This document shows positions 26,801-35,864 of a stretch of 64,000 bases of DNA, one piece after another. Where the stretch lies: assembly GCA_015689705.1 (NCBI GenBank), contig WVSN01000009.1:62001-126000 (forward strand), read 5' to 3'. Positions within the stretch are counted from its first letter, which is position 1. Every line of letters starts with the position of its first letter. The DNA comes from Rhodobacterales bacterium HKCCE3408. GTDB lineage: Bacteria; Pseudomonadota; Alphaproteobacteria; Rhodobacterales; Rhodobacteraceae. A program made the translations under genes and the position numbers. The notes under the pieces are model-generated. The model had not been told where the DNA came from and made no database searches. It saw only the letters and a program-made list of their open reading frames with translations.

Positions 26801-27802
26801 TCAGAGTATGGAGACGCGGACCATCGCGTGCGCCTTCGCCGCGACGGCGACCTCGAGCGGATTGCAGAGCGGCAGTCCGAACCCCTCGGCCTCGATCTCG
26901 AACACGTCCCCCCGTTTCGTCTTGAGGCCCTTCGCGAAGCTGAGCGTCGCGGTGCCGAACATGTGGACATGGACGTCGCCCGGCTGGCGGAAGAGGCCGT
27001 ACTTGAAATGATGGTGTTCCAGATTGGCGATGGAGTGGGACATGTTCGCTTCGCCCGACAGGAACGGCGCCTCGAAGATCGTCCTGTCGCCGCGGCGGAT
27101 GCGCGACGTGCCGCGAATGTCCTGGGGCGGCGGGCCGGTCCGGATCTCGGGCCCGAAGCTCGCCGGGCGCAGCTTCGAATGGGCGAGATAGAGGTAGTTC
27201 TGCTTTTCCATCACGTGATCGGAGAACTCGTTGGCGAGCGTGAAGCCGACACGGAACGGCGTTCCGTCGGCGCCGATCACGTAGATCCCCGCGATCTCAG
27301 GCTCCTCGCCACCGTCGTCGGCGAAGTCGGGCGAGACGATCGGCGCCTCGGGCGCTGCGACCGTCGTGCCGTTGCCCTTGTAGAACCATTCCGGCTGCAC
27401 GCCGGCGTGTCCGTTCGCGGGCTTCCCGCCGGTGAGGCCGAGATTGAACATCCGCATCGAGTCGGTCAGTTCGGCCGCGTCGCTTTCGGCCGCGGCGTGC
27501 ATCGCGTCGCGCGTCGCGGCGGAACCGAGGTGCGTCAGACCCGTGCCGGTGAGGAGCAGGTGCGCAGGGTCGGGATGAGTGATGGGAGGCAGCAGCCGGC
27601 GCTCGCGCCGTGCGGCCTCGAGATCGACGGCGCGGCCGAGGCCCATCTCCGCGATCTTGGTGGCGAGGTCCGTGCCTTCGGCGGCGCAGGCCATCGCGAT
27701 GTCGTAGACCGAGACCGAGCCTTTGATCTCGTAGGCCTCGGTGCCGTCGCGGGCGACGGCCTGAGGCCGTCCGTCCGCGGTCATGATCTGCGACAGAAGC
27801 AT
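26801..27802 (-). CDS. AraD1/GguC family protein (fumarylacetoacetase fold)
   Basis: A 333-residue protein of the FAH superfamily whose order MLLSQIM, LTGTGLTHLGSAATRD, WFYKGNGTTV, GFTLANEFSDHVMEKQNYLYLAHSKLRPASFGPE and HHHFKYGLFRQPGDVHVHMFGT matches GguC of Agrobacterium and AraD1. It is the first gene of the pentose/galactose oxidation operon. The remaining step that lacks a gene here is dehydration of 2-keto-3-deoxy-L-arabonate to ketoglutarate semialdehyde, which this protein may perform; the classical enzyme is a DapA-family protein. Assignment to that step is inference. Confidence 0.88.
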   Translation of the reverse strand: MLLSQIMTADGRPQAVARDGTEAYEIKGSVSVYDIAMACAAEGTDLATKIAEMGLGRAVDLEAARRERRLLPPITHPDPAHLLLTGTGLTHLGSAATRDAMHAAAESDAAELTDSMRMFNLGLTGGKPANGHAGVQPEWFYKGNGTTVAAPEAPIVSPDFADDGGEEPEIAGIYVIGADGTPFRVGFTLANEFSDHVMEKQNYLYLAHSKLRPASFGPEIRTGPPPQDIRGTSRIRRGDRTIFEAPFLSGEANMSHSIANLEHHHFKYGLFRQPGDVHVHMFGTATLSFAKGLKTKRGDVFEIEAEGFGLPLCNPLEVAVAAKAHAMVRVSIL

Positions 27803-27987
27803 GGCGCCCTCCTCCGGCCGACCCGCTGCCGGTCATGCCGGCACGTACCGCCGAGCGCTGTCAGGCCGGTCCCGTCCGGGACCCGTCCGCGCGTCTCGGC
27901 ACGATGTTCAGGAGCGGCCTCCCGGTCTCTCTCACCGCCATTCGTACGGGAGCCGGGATATAAGTGACAAATCTGGAATTGATAGCT

Positions 27988-28008
27988 GGATATGCCGATC
28001 AGGACATA
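27988..28008. promoter_or_regulatory. Candidate GbpR-like operator upstream of araD1 operon
   Basis: GGATATGCCGATC at 27988-28000 followed by AGGACATA repeats, with small changes, the motif GGATATGGCCGATTG read on the minus strand at 29005-29018 in the lysR/ytfQ gap. A nearby GGATATAA-GTGA-CAAATC around 27956 also echoes GATATAACAAATC there. The site lies about 185 bases before the araD1 start. A common LysR-family operator is the likely reason. Confidence 0.45.
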
Positions 28009-28009
28009 A

Positions 28010-28981
28010 CTAGCGCGATCCGAGACCGGCCCTGGCGCGGATCGCGGAAAAAACGCGCGCGGCTGCGGCAGTTGGTGCATCCCGCGCGCGCGACACGAGG
28101 GAGAACGGTACGACCACCATGTCGCCCGCGACGTCGAGCGTCCGGATCTTGCCGCCGAGCGCATCCTCGCCCGAGTAGAAAAGGGCGACCGATTGCGCGA
28201 CCGGGGCGATGGCGCTCGTCTGGCTTATGATCGCGAGTGTCAGGAGAAGCGACGAGGTGCTCAGGATCCGGGCCGGTGGTGCGTAGCCCTTGCGGAGGAG
28301 GTAGGCTTCCGCGGTCCGCCGCAGAAGGCCGCCGGGATTCTGCATCACCCAGTCATGCGCCAGGCAATCCTCGAGCGTGACCTGCGCCTGTCGCGTCAGC
28401 GGATGGTCGGACCGGACGATGAGGCTTGCCGGTTCCTCGCCGATCTCCTCCATCTCGACCGCACGCGCATCGACGCCGTCGGGCAGGCGTCCGATATAGA
28501 AGTCCGAATTCCGCGCAAGCAGCGACTCTGCGAGCTTGTCGCTGGTGTCAACGTCCACGCCGATCTCGATCTCGGGGAAGGTCACTCGCAGCTCGCGGAT
28601 GACTGGCAGCACGATCTCGAGTGCCGGTCCTGACACCGCGCCGATCCGCACGAGGCCGCGCGTCCCGGTCTCGATATCGGCGATTTCCGCGCGGCTGTCG
28701 TCGAGAAGCCGCAGGATCGTCTGAGCCCGGTCGGCAAGGATCTCTCCGCTGCGGGTGAGCGTCACGCCGCGCGGGTGTCGGTGATAGAGCTTCGCGCCGA
28801 CCGCGTCCTCGAGTTCGGACAACAGGCGCGAGGCCGCCGGTTGCGTCATGGCGATCTGTGCAGCGGCGCCGGAGATCTGTCGGATCTCGCGCAGCGCAAC
28901 CATCAGGCGGAGTTGCGAGAAGCGCAGGCCCTTCCGGATCAGCTCGTCGCGCGCGCGGGGGGCATCATCCTGTTCGCTCAA
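28010..28981 (-). CDS. LysR family regulator, GbpR-like
   Basis: A 323-residue LysR protein: winged helix at residues 18-80 (LRFSQLRLMVALREI, MTQPAASRLLSELEDAVGAKLYHRHPRGV) and a substrate domain with IRIGAVSGPALEIVLP. No ATG exists near the start; the frame opens with TTG at 28981 followed by SEQDDAPRARDEL. It matches the galactose-binding-protein regulators (GbpR) that sit beside gguABC-type sugar transporters. It lies between the araD1 operon and the divergent YtfQRT-YjfF transporter and probably controls both, with sugar as inducer. Confidence 0.88.
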   Translation of the reverse strand: MSEQDDAPRARDELIRKGLRFSQLRLMVALREIRQISGAAAQIAMTQPAASRLLSELEDAVGAKLYHRHPRGVTLTRSGEILADRAQTILRLLDDSRAEIADIETGTRGLVRIGAVSGPALEIVLPVIRELRVTFPEIEIGVDVDTSDKLAESLLARNSDFYIGRLPDGVDARAVEMEEIGEEPASLIVRSDHPLTRQAQVTLEDCLAHDWVMQNPGGLLRRTAEAYLLRKGYAPPARILSTSSLLLTLAIISQTSAIAPVAQSVALFYSGEDALGGKIRTLDVAGDMVVVPFSLVSRARDAPTAAAARVFSAIRARAGLGSR

Positions 28982-29302
28982 AACCCATATCCGATTTGTT
29001 ATATCAATCGGCCATATCCTAATTTGATTGTGATGCCAATGCGCGTCACGGTTTGGTCAGCCGCCGGTGACGCCGGAGGTTCAGGGCGACGATGCCGCAT
29101 CTGGCTCGGGGCGTCCGAGAGGGAGGATTGAGGACGATTTCGGAGTGGGCTGCACGCCTTGCGGCGGCCCGCGCGAATCCACGATATCCAGAGGAAATGA
29201 CCCCGGTGGGCGGCCCGAGAACGGACAGCTGGCCGGTACGGAACGGGCCCGGGCGCAACCGGACGAGGCGGGTCCAGCATCAACGAAGGGAGGACTCCAG
29301 AC
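28982..29302. promoter_or_regulatory. lysR-ytfQ divergent promoter region with LysR-type dyad
   Basis: The 321-base gap contains, ten bases upstream of the lysR TTG, a perfect dyad CCGATT-N9-AATCGG at 28991-29011. It is flanked by CATATC on the left and CCATATC on the right, so the symmetry extends outward. The surrounding 60 bases are AT-rich. This T-N11-A-like geometry is the common LysR box. The remaining ~230 bases before ytfQ show no gene. GGGAGGA precedes the ytfQ ATG. Confidence 0.6.
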
Positions 29303-30253
29303 ATGAAACGACTTCTCACCATGACAGTGGCCACGCTGGCGCTCGGCGGAGCGGCTGCCTCGGCCCAGACCGTCGGCTTCTCGCAGATCGGATCGGAATC
29401 CGGCTGGCGCGCCGCAGAGACGACGCTGACGCAGCAGCAGGCCGAAGAACGTGGCATCGATCTGCGCTTCTCCGACGCGCAGCAGCGCCAGGAAAACCAG
29501 ATCGCCGCGATCCGGTCCTTCATCGCTCAGGGCGTCGACGCGATCCTGCTCGCCCCGGTCGTCGCGACCGGCTGGGACTCGGTCCTCGAAGAGGCGCAGG
29601 AAGCGGAGATCCCGGTCGTCCTGCTCGACCGGATGGTGGACAGCGACCCGTCGCTCTACCTGACGGCCGTGGGGTCCGACCTCGTGCATGAAGGTGAAGT
29701 GGCCGGCCAGTGGCTGGTCGATACCGTCGCGGGCGAAGACTGCCGCGTCGTCGAGCTTCAGGGCACCACCGGTTCGTCACCCGCCATCGACCGCGCGAAC
29801 GGCTTCCGTGCCGCCATCGAAGGCCACGACAACATCGAGATCGTGCGCAGCCAGACCGGCAACTTCACCCGCACCGAGGGCAAGGAAGTGATGGAAAGCT
29901 TCCTGCAGGCCGAAAACGGCGGGGCCGACATCTGCGCGCTCTACGCCCACAACGACGACATGGCGATCGGCGCGATACAGGCCATCGAGGAAGCCGGTCT
30001 CGCGCCGGGCTCCGACATCCTCGTCGTGTCCATCGACGCGGTGCCGGACATTTTCCTCGCCATGTCCGAGGGCAAGGCCAACGCGACGGTCGAGCTGACT
30101 CCGAACATGGCCGGACCGGCCTTCGACGCGCTCGACGCATATTGGAACGACGGCACCATGCCGCCGAACTTCATCCAGACCGAGTCGCGCCTCTACACCC
30201 AGTCGGATGACCCGATGGCCGAGTACGAGGCACGCCGCGACCTCGGCTACTGA
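29303..30253 (+). CDS. ytfQ: Galactofuranose/arabinose-type ABC substrate-binding protein (YtfQ-like)
   Basis: A 316-residue periplasmic binding protein. Residues 1-22 (MKRLLTMTVATLALGGAAASAQ) form a Sec signal with cleavage after ASA. The mature part has the YtfQ pattern VGFSQIGSESGWR, QQRQENQIAAIRSFIAQGVD, RMVDSDPS, GTTGSSPAIDRANGF and YAHNDDMAIGAIQAIEEAG. YtfQ of E. coli binds galactofuranose. In alphaproteobacteria close relatives take up arabinose and galactose, which fits the neighbouring catabolic operon. A hairpin follows the stop before the ATPase gene. Confidence 0.92.
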   Translation: MKRLLTMTVATLALGGAAASAQTVGFSQIGSESGWRAAETTLTQQQAEERGIDLRFSDAQQRQENQIAAIRSFIAQGVDAILLAPVVATGWDSVLEEAQEAEIPVVLLDRMVDSDPSLYLTAVGSDLVHEGEVAGQWLVDTVAGEDCRVVELQGTTGSSPAIDRANGFRAAIEGHDNIEIVRSQTGNFTRTEGKEVMESFLQAENGGADICALYAHNDDMAIGAIQAIEEAGLAPGSDILVVSIDAVPDIFLAMSEGKANATVELTPNMAGPAFDALDAYWNDGTMPPNFIQTESRLYTQSDDPMAEYEARRDLGY

Positions 30254-30256
30254 TCT

Positions 30257-30284
30257 CCCCGGCCAGTTCGGGCTTCGGCCGGGG
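30257..30284 (+). terminator. Hairpin between ytfQ and ytfR (partial terminator or mRNA stabiliser)
   Basis: A perfect 8-base stem CCCCGGCC (30257-30264) and GGCCGGGG (30277-30284) sits just after the binding-protein stop, without a T run. Such hairpins are common after binding-protein genes and allow higher mRNA levels of the first gene than of the membrane components. Confidence 0.5.
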
Positions 30285-30338
30285 CGGCGAGCGCGCCCCG
30301 GCCATTTCCTTGCACCGCCGATCTGACTAGGCTTGGCC

Positions 30339-31856
30339 ATGCTTCTGACGATCACCGAGCTGTCCAAGAGCTTTCCCGGGACGCGGGCCCTCGACGGGGT
30401 GGATTTCGATCTCGCCGCCGGGGAAGTTCACGCGCTTCTGGGCGAGAACGGCGCCGGCAAGTCCACCCTCATCAAGTGCCTGACCGGCGCCTATCAGCGC
30501 GATGCCGGCGAGATCCTCCTCGACGGCCAGCCGATCCACCCGCGCTCGACCAGCGAGGCGCAGGAGCTCGGGATCGGCACCGTCTACCAGGAGGTGAACC
30601 TCCTGCCGAACCTGTCGGTCGCGCAGAACCTCACCTTCGGCCGCGAACCGATGCGCTTCGGCATGACGCGGGGCCGCGCCATGCGGGCCGAGGCGCGCGA
30701 GACACTGAAGGATTACGGGCTCGACATTGATGTCGGACGCGATCTCGGCAGCTATTCGGTCGCCGTCCAGCAAATCGTCGCCATCGCCCGCGCGGTTCAG
30801 CTTTCGGGCAAGGTCCTGATCCTCGACGAGCCGACAGCGAGCCTTGATGCCGAGGAGGTGCGGATGATCTTCGACGTCGTGCGCGCGCTCCGCGACCGCG
30901 GTCTCGGCATCATCTTCGTGTCGCATTTTCTCGACCAGGTCTTCGAGCTGACGGACCGGCTGACAGTCCTGCGGAACGGCCGACGGATCGCGACCGAGCG
31001 CACGGCCGGCATCAATCGGATGCAGCTCATCGAACACATGCTCGGGCATGAGCTCGAGGAGGTCGAGAAGAAGGCGCGGCGGAGCGCGCCGGGCGTTCCG
31101 TCCGATCGACCAGAGATGCTGCGTTTTGCGGGCCTCGGCCGGCGCGGCGAGGTCGAGCCCTTCGATCTGACCGTCCGCGTGGGCGAAGTGATCGGCCTTG
31201 CCGGTCTGCTCGGCTCCGGCCGGACGGAAAGCGCCGAACTGATGTTCGGCGCGAAGACGGCCCAGACCGGCGGCGCGTCCGATGCCGACGGCACGGTCGC
31301 CATCGACAATCCGCGCAACGCGATCGCCGCGGGCTTCGGCTTCGCACCCGAGGATCGCAAGACCGAAGGGATCGTCGCCGATCTCTCGGTGCGCGAAAAC
31401 ATCGTCCTCGCCCTGCAGGCGAGCCGCGGATGGGCGCGACCGATCCCGCGGGCCGAGCAGAACCGGCTGGCCGACATGTTCATCGCCCGGTTGGATATCC
31501 GGACGTCGGACGCGGAGAAGGCAGTGGGCGACCTCTCCGGCGGCAACCAGCAGAAGGTCGTTCTCGCCCGCTGGCTCGCCATGAACCCGCGCTTCCTGAT
31601 CCTCGACGAACCGACGCGTGGGATCGACGTGGGCGCACACGCCGAGATCCTCCGCCTGATCCAGGAGATCACGGCCGAGGGAATGTCGATCGTCGTCATC
31701 TCGTCAGAGCTCGAAGAGCTCATCGCGGTCAGCGACCGCGTGATCGTCGTTCGCGACCGGCGGCACGTCGCCGAACTGACCGGCTCGGATATCGAATCCG
31801 AGACCATCGTCCTCTGGATCGCCGCGCCCGACGCACAGGACGGAAGGGCGGCATGA
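30339..31856 (+). CDS. ytfR: Sugar ABC transporter ATP-binding protein (YtfR-like)
   Basis: A 505-residue tandem ATPase from ATG 30339 (a TTG two codons earlier is possible). The N-terminal half has Walker A GENGAGKST and Walker B LILDEPTASLD. The second half has the divergent GLLGSGRTE loop, LSGGNQQKV signature and LILDEPTRGIDVGAHAEIL, typical of CUT2 monosaccharide importers. It energises uptake of the sugar bound by YtfQ. It overlaps the permease gene by an ATGA junction. Confidence 0.93.
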   Translation: MLLTITELSKSFPGTRALDGVDFDLAAGEVHALLGENGAGKSTLIKCLTGAYQRDAGEILLDGQPIHPRSTSEAQELGIGTVYQEVNLLPNLSVAQNLTFGREPMRFGMTRGRAMRAEARETLKDYGLDIDVGRDLGSYSVAVQQIVAIARAVQLSGKVLILDEPTASLDAEEVRMIFDVVRALRDRGLGIIFVSHFLDQVFELTDRLTVLRNGRRIATERTAGINRMQLIEHMLGHELEEVEKKARRSAPGVPSDRPEMLRFAGLGRRGEVEPFDLTVRVGEVIGLAGLLGSGRTESAELMFGAKTAQTGGASDADGTVAIDNPRNAIAAGFGFAPEDRKTEGIVADLSVRENIVLALQASRGWARPIPRAEQNRLADMFIARLDIRTSDAEKAVGDLSGGNQQKVVLARWLAMNPRFLILDEPTRGIDVGAHAEILRLIQEITAEGMSIVVISSELEELIAVSDRVIVVRDRRHVAELTGSDIESETIVLWIAAPDAQDGRAA

Positions 31857-32884
31857 TGTCCCGGACGCTGCGCAGGATCGCCCCGCAACTCGTTACGCTG
31901 GCCGTGCTCGCCGCGCTCATCAGCGTGGTCTTTCCGGGCTTCCTCGAGATCAGCGTGTCGGACGGGCGGCTGGTCGGGCCGGTCATCGACATCCTGAAAC
32001 GCGGAGCAACGGTGGCTCTTCTCGCGATCGGGATGACGCTTGTCATCGCGACGCGGGGGATCGACCTATCGGTCGGCGCGACGATCGCGATCACCGGCGC
32101 CGTCGCAGCCTGGAGCATCTCGAACGGGCTCGGGCTCGCCGGTGCTTTGTCGCTTGCCATCGCGGTCGGCCTCGTCGCGGGGCTGTGGAACGGGGTCCTC
32201 GTCGCGATCATCGGAATCCAGCCCATTGTCGCGACCCTGATCCTGATGACGGCGGGGCGCGGTGTGGCGCAGCTCATAACCGAAGGCCGCATTCTGACTT
32301 TCAGCCATGACGGCCTCGCCTTCCTCGGCTCGGGCGACGTCCTCGGCATTCCCGTCCCCGCGCTCCTCTGGCCGGTGACCGGGATCGCCGTCGCGCTCCT
32401 GATGCGGCGCACGGCGCTCGGGCTTCTGATTGAGGCCATCGGCATCAACCGCCGCGCCAGCGCGCTCGCCGGGATCAACGCCCGGTTGCTGCTGATCGCG
32501 GTCTACATGACCTCGGGACTCTGCGCCGCGCTCGCCGGGATCATTACCGCGGCCGATATCCGCGGGGCGGACGCCAACAATGCCGGTCTCTGGCTCGAGC
32601 TCGACGCGATCCTCGCCGTCGTCATCGGGGGCAATTCGCTGATGGGCGGGCGGTTCTCGGTCGCCGCGTCGCTCTTCGGGGCGATGATCATCCAGACGAT
32701 CGATACCGGCATCCTGCTGGCCGGGTTCCCGTCAGAATACAACCTCGTCATCAAGGCCGCGCTCGTCGTCGCGATCCTCGTCCTTCAATCGCCACGGCTC
32801 GCCTCGACGTGGATCTACTGGGGAATGCGGCTCCGCAACCGGCGAGCGGCCGACGCCGCCCGCATCCGGGAGGCGGGAGAATGA
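31853..32884 (+). CDS. ytfT: Sugar ABC transporter permease (YtfT-like)
   Basis: A 343-residue permease started at ATG 31853 (a second ATG follows at once). It has about ten hydrophobic segments, the CUT2 permease signature GMTLVIATRGIDLSVGATIAITG, and the cytoplasmic AIGINRRASALAGIN loop that contacts the ATPase, with the late VVIGGNSLMGG motif. Start and stop both overlap neighbouring genes by ATGA, so translation is coupled. It forms a heterodimeric channel with YjfF. Confidence 0.92.
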   Translation: MMSRTLRRIAPQLVTLAVLAALISVVFPGFLEISVSDGRLVGPVIDILKRGATVALLAIGMTLVIATRGIDLSVGATIAITGAVAAWSISNGLGLAGALSLAIAVGLVAGLWNGVLVAIIGIQPIVATLILMTAGRGVAQLITEGRILTFSHDGLAFLGSGDVLGIPVPALLWPVTGIAVALLMRRTALGLLIEAIGINRRASALAGINARLLLIAVYMTSGLCAALAGIITAADIRGADANNAGLWLELDAILAVVIGGNSLMGGRFSVAASLFGAMIIQTIDTGILLAGFPSEYNLVIKAALVVAILVLQSPRLASTWIYWGMRLRNRRAADAARIREAGE

Positions 32885-33861
32885 ACGTCCGCACCTATCC
32901 GCTTCTCGCCACCGTCGCGATCTTCCTCGTCGCCTACGCCGCCTGTTACGCGCAGTTTCCCGCGATGCTGTCGACCCGCGTCATCGGCAACCTGCTGACC
33001 GACAACGCCTATCTCGGCATCACAGCGGTCGGCATGACAATCGTGATTCTGTCGGGCGGGATCGACCTATCGGTCGGATCGGTCATAGCCTTTTCCGGCG
33101 TTTTCATCGCGGTCGTGCTGCGCGACACCGGCCTGCACCCGCTGCCGGTCTTCGCGATGCTGCTTATCATCACGACCGCCTTCGGGGCCGCGATGGGCGG
33201 GTTGATCCACGGGCTCGCCATGCCGCCCTTCATCGTGACGCTCGCCGGCATGTTCCTGGCGCGCGGCGCCGGTTACATGCTGACGATCGATTCCGTCCCG
33301 ATCGACCATCCGTTCTACGAGCTGATCGACGACGCCTACTGGCTGATGCCGGGGCGGGGGCGGTTCACGCTGATCGGAGGGCTGATGCTGGTCTCGGTCC
33401 TCGCGGGCATGATCATCGCCCACCGCACCCGGTTCGGGGCGAGCGTCTTCGCGCTTGGCGGCGGCGAGCAGACCGCGCGGCTCATGGGCGTGAAGACCGG
33501 GCGGACGACCGTGCTGATCTACGCCTTCTCGGGCTTCATGGCCGGGCTCTCGGGCATCGTCTTCTCGATATACACCGGGTCGGGGTATCCGCTGGCGACC
33601 GTGGGCACGGAGCTGACGGCCATCGCGGCCGTAGTGATCGGCGGGACGCTTCTGACCGGTGGCGCGGGCTACGTTTTCGGGACACTCGTCGGCGTGATGA
33701 CGATGGGCCTGATCCAGACTTACATCGTCTTCGACGGCAGCCTGTCGAGCTGGTGGACGAAGATCGTCATCGGCGCGCTGCTCCTGTTCTTCATCGTCCT
33801 GCAGAAGGGCATCCTTCGGCTCAGCGTGGCCGGCGGGGCGATGGCGGGTGCGGGGCGCTAG
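32881..33861 (+). CDS. yjfF: Sugar ABC transporter permease (YjfF-like)
   Basis: A 326-residue CUT2 permease starting MNVRTYPLLATVAIFL. It carries GMTIVILSGGIDLSVGSVIAFSG, ALGGGEQTARLMGVK and VVIGGTLLTGGAGYVFG, with about nine membrane segments. It is the last gene of the ytfQRT-yjfF operon. The GYPLATVGTELTAIAAVV block places it with YjfF of the galactofuranose system. The gene faces the quinate operon across 117 bases. Confidence 0.92.
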   Translation: MNVRTYPLLATVAIFLVAYAACYAQFPAMLSTRVIGNLLTDNAYLGITAVGMTIVILSGGIDLSVGSVIAFSGVFIAVVLRDTGLHPLPVFAMLLIITTAFGAAMGGLIHGLAMPPFIVTLAGMFLARGAGYMLTIDSVPIDHPFYELIDDAYWLMPGRGRFTLIGGLMLVSVLAGMIIAHRTRFGASVFALGGGEQTARLMGVKTGRTTVLIYAFSGFMAGLSGIVFSIYTGSGYPLATVGTELTAIAAVVIGGTLLTGGAGYVFGTLVGVMTMGLIQTYIVFDGSLSSWWTKIVIGALLLFFIVLQKGILRLSVAGGAMAGAGR

Positions 33862-33866
33862 GCCCT

Positions 33867-33908
33867 TCTGCTCCGCGTAGTGGCAGGCGGCCGATTGGCC
33901 GGAGCAGA
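33867..33908. terminator. Inverted repeat between convergent yjfF and quiC
   Basis: A perfect 9-base inverted repeat TCTGCTCCG (33867-33875) and CGGAGCAGA (33900-33908) lies five bases after the yjfF stop, with an inner GGCC-GATT-GGCC stem. There is no T run, so it is a possible factor-dependent or bidirectional terminator. Confidence 0.4.
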
Positions 33909-33978
33909 GCGTCCGCATTGCGGCCACCTTTCCCGGCCACATAGACGGCCTGGCTTGCGCCAGCAGGAGAGCCCGATC

Positions 33979-35859
33979 CTAATGCCGCGGCATGCCCTTC
34001 GGTCGGCCGAGCCGTTTCTGCGCCGCTATGCGGAATGGTGCATTCGGGGCGCCGTAGCCGTCGTAGCCACCCCGGCGTTCGACCAACTCGAAGAACATCG
34101 AGCCGGAGAAGGGGCGGGAATAGAGCTGGAAGAATTCGCCGTCGCCAACCCGGTCGTACAGGATGTTCATCGATTGCATCGCCGCGATCCGCTCGGGGGC
34201 GAGATCGAAGCGGGCAGCGAGATCGGCGTAATAGTTTCCGGTCATCGGCAGCGAGGCGAAACCGAGTGCCGCAAGCGCGGAACCCGTCGCGAAGATATCG
34301 TCGGTGATCAGCGCGATGTGCTGAACCGCCGCACCGAAGCTGTCGGCAAGGAAGCCACCGGCCAGCGTGCGGTGTGTCTCCGCTCCGTTCAGCGTGATGC
34401 GCAGGCTGCCGTCACGAGTGGACAAGGCCTGGCTGCGGACAAGGCCATCGGGGTCGACGACATCGACCATGGGCTGCTTCTCCATGCGAAAGAGCGTCGT
34501 GTAGAACAGTGACCAGCTCAGCATCTCGTCGTAGCTCATCGTCTGCGCGATGTGGTCGACCCGGAAGAGACCGGCGCCGTTTTCGGGCGTGGCGGTCGTC
34601 TTGAACTCGATCTGCCACACATCGGCGAGACCCTCGTCCACGAAGTGCAGGACCGATCCCCCGAGCCCCCGTATTGCCGGGATATCGAGCTCTCCCGCCC
34701 CGCGTTCCTGAACGAAGGCCGAGGTCCCGAGCGCCCGGGCGCGGTCCACGGTATCGGCCGCCGATCCGACCGACAGGCCGATATCGCAGATGTTCGTCCC
34801 GCTGGCGGCATAGGCAGTGTCGGCATGACCCCTCGTCTCGGCGTTCAGGACGATGCGGATGTCACCCTGCTGCCAGAGCTCGAGATCCTTGGCGACGTGC
34901 CGCGCCACGCGGGTAAAGCCCATCGTGCCGAGAAGCCCGGCGATGGCCTGCGCCTCGTCGCCCCGGGTCGCGAACTCGACGAAGGCGACGCCTTCGGGTG
35001 CGGCGGGCGACGGGAAGTCCGGCAGGTCGATCTGAAGGGCGGGTTCCTTTCGCCGAACCTCGTCCATCAGGTTGACCAGCGACCGGTAGCCGTCACGGGC
35101 GATCGCCTTCGGCATTCCGCCCCGGAACTGGTCGTTGAAGATCTCGAGGCTGATCGGGCCGGCATAGCCGGTCGCCATGACGGCGCGCATGAAGGCGGTT
35201 ACGTCGAGATCACCTTCACCCGGCATGTTCCGGAAATGGCGTGACCAGTAGAGCAGGTCCATCGGGATGTTCGGCGCGTCGGCGAGCTGCACGAAGAAAA
35301 TCCGGTCGCCCGGTATGCGCCGGATCGTCTCGGGATCGATACCGCGTCCGAGCGTGTGGAAGCTGTCGAGGATCAGCCCGACATTCGGATGATCGGCGCG
35401 GCGGACGATCTCCCACGCGTCGCGGTGGTCGTCCACGTGCCGGCCCCAGGCCAGCGCCTCGTAGCCGACGCGCAGGTCCCGCGCTGCGGCCCGATCGCCC
35501 AGTTCGGCGAAATCCGCTGCGGCGCGGTCGATGCCGCCGGCCGCCTCGGGATGGACAGAGGAGCAGACCAGGACGAGGTCGCAGCCGAGATCCTGCATCA
35601 GATCGAACTTGCGCTCCGCCCGGTCGAAGGCCTTGCGGCGCAGGTCGCCCGTGAGCCCTTCGAAGTCGCGAAACGGCTGGAACAGCATCAGCTCGAGCCC
35701 CGCCGCCCGGATCCGCTCGCCCACTTCACGCGGCGACCGGGCATCTGCGATGAAATCCTGTTCGAAGATCTCAACGCCGTCGAACCCCGCCTCGGCGATC
35801 GCCTCGATCTTCTCTTCGAGGTTGCCGGAAATGGAGACTGTGGCGATGGCGGTTTTCAT
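33979..35859 (-). CDS. quiC: 3-Dehydroshikimate dehydratase fused to HPPD-like domain (QuiC type)
   Basis: From the ATG at 35859 the protein has 626 residues. Residues 1-270 are a xylose-isomerase-like TIM barrel (MKTAIATVSISGNLEEKIEAIA, GFDGVEIFEQDF, LILDSFHTLGRG, FVQLADAPN, SLEIFNDQFRGG) of the AsbF/QuiC dehydratases. Residues 290-620 are a 4-hydroxyphenylpyruvate-dioxygenase-like double domain with DHIAQ, VQHIALIT and FFELVERRGGYDGYGAPN. The two-domain form converts 3-dehydroshikimate to protocatechuate. It is the last gene of the AroE-TRAP operon and lies 5 bases after dctM. A longer upstream reading frame overlaps dctM out of frame and is not real. Confidence 0.92.
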   Translation of the reverse strand: MKTAIATVSISGNLEEKIEAIAEAGFDGVEIFEQDFIADARSPREVGERIRAAGLELMLFQPFRDFEGLTGDLRRKAFDRAERKFDLMQDLGCDLVLVCSSVHPEAAGGIDRAAADFAELGDRAAARDLRVGYEALAWGRHVDDHRDAWEIVRRADHPNVGLILDSFHTLGRGIDPETIRRIPGDRIFFVQLADAPNIPMDLLYWSRHFRNMPGEGDLDVTAFMRAVMATGYAGPISLEIFNDQFRGGMPKAIARDGYRSLVNLMDEVRRKEPALQIDLPDFPSPAAPEGVAFVEFATRGDEAQAIAGLLGTMGFTRVARHVAKDLELWQQGDIRIVLNAETRGHADTAYAASGTNICDIGLSVGSAADTVDRARALGTSAFVQERGAGELDIPAIRGLGGSVLHFVDEGLADVWQIEFKTTATPENGAGLFRVDHIAQTMSYDEMLSWSLFYTTLFRMEKQPMVDVVDPDGLVRSQALSTRDGSLRITLNGAETHRTLAGGFLADSFGAAVQHIALITDDIFATGSALAALGFASLPMTGNYYADLAARFDLAPERIAAMQSMNILYDRVGDGEFFQLYSRPFSGSMFFELVERRGGYDGYGAPNAPFRIAAQKRLGRPKGMPRH

Positions 35860-35864
35860 CTCGC

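Noticed and set aside
25943-27967. 674-codon plus-strand frame
   Set aside because: Antisense to the arabonate dehydratase and AraD1 genes, which have intact motifs.
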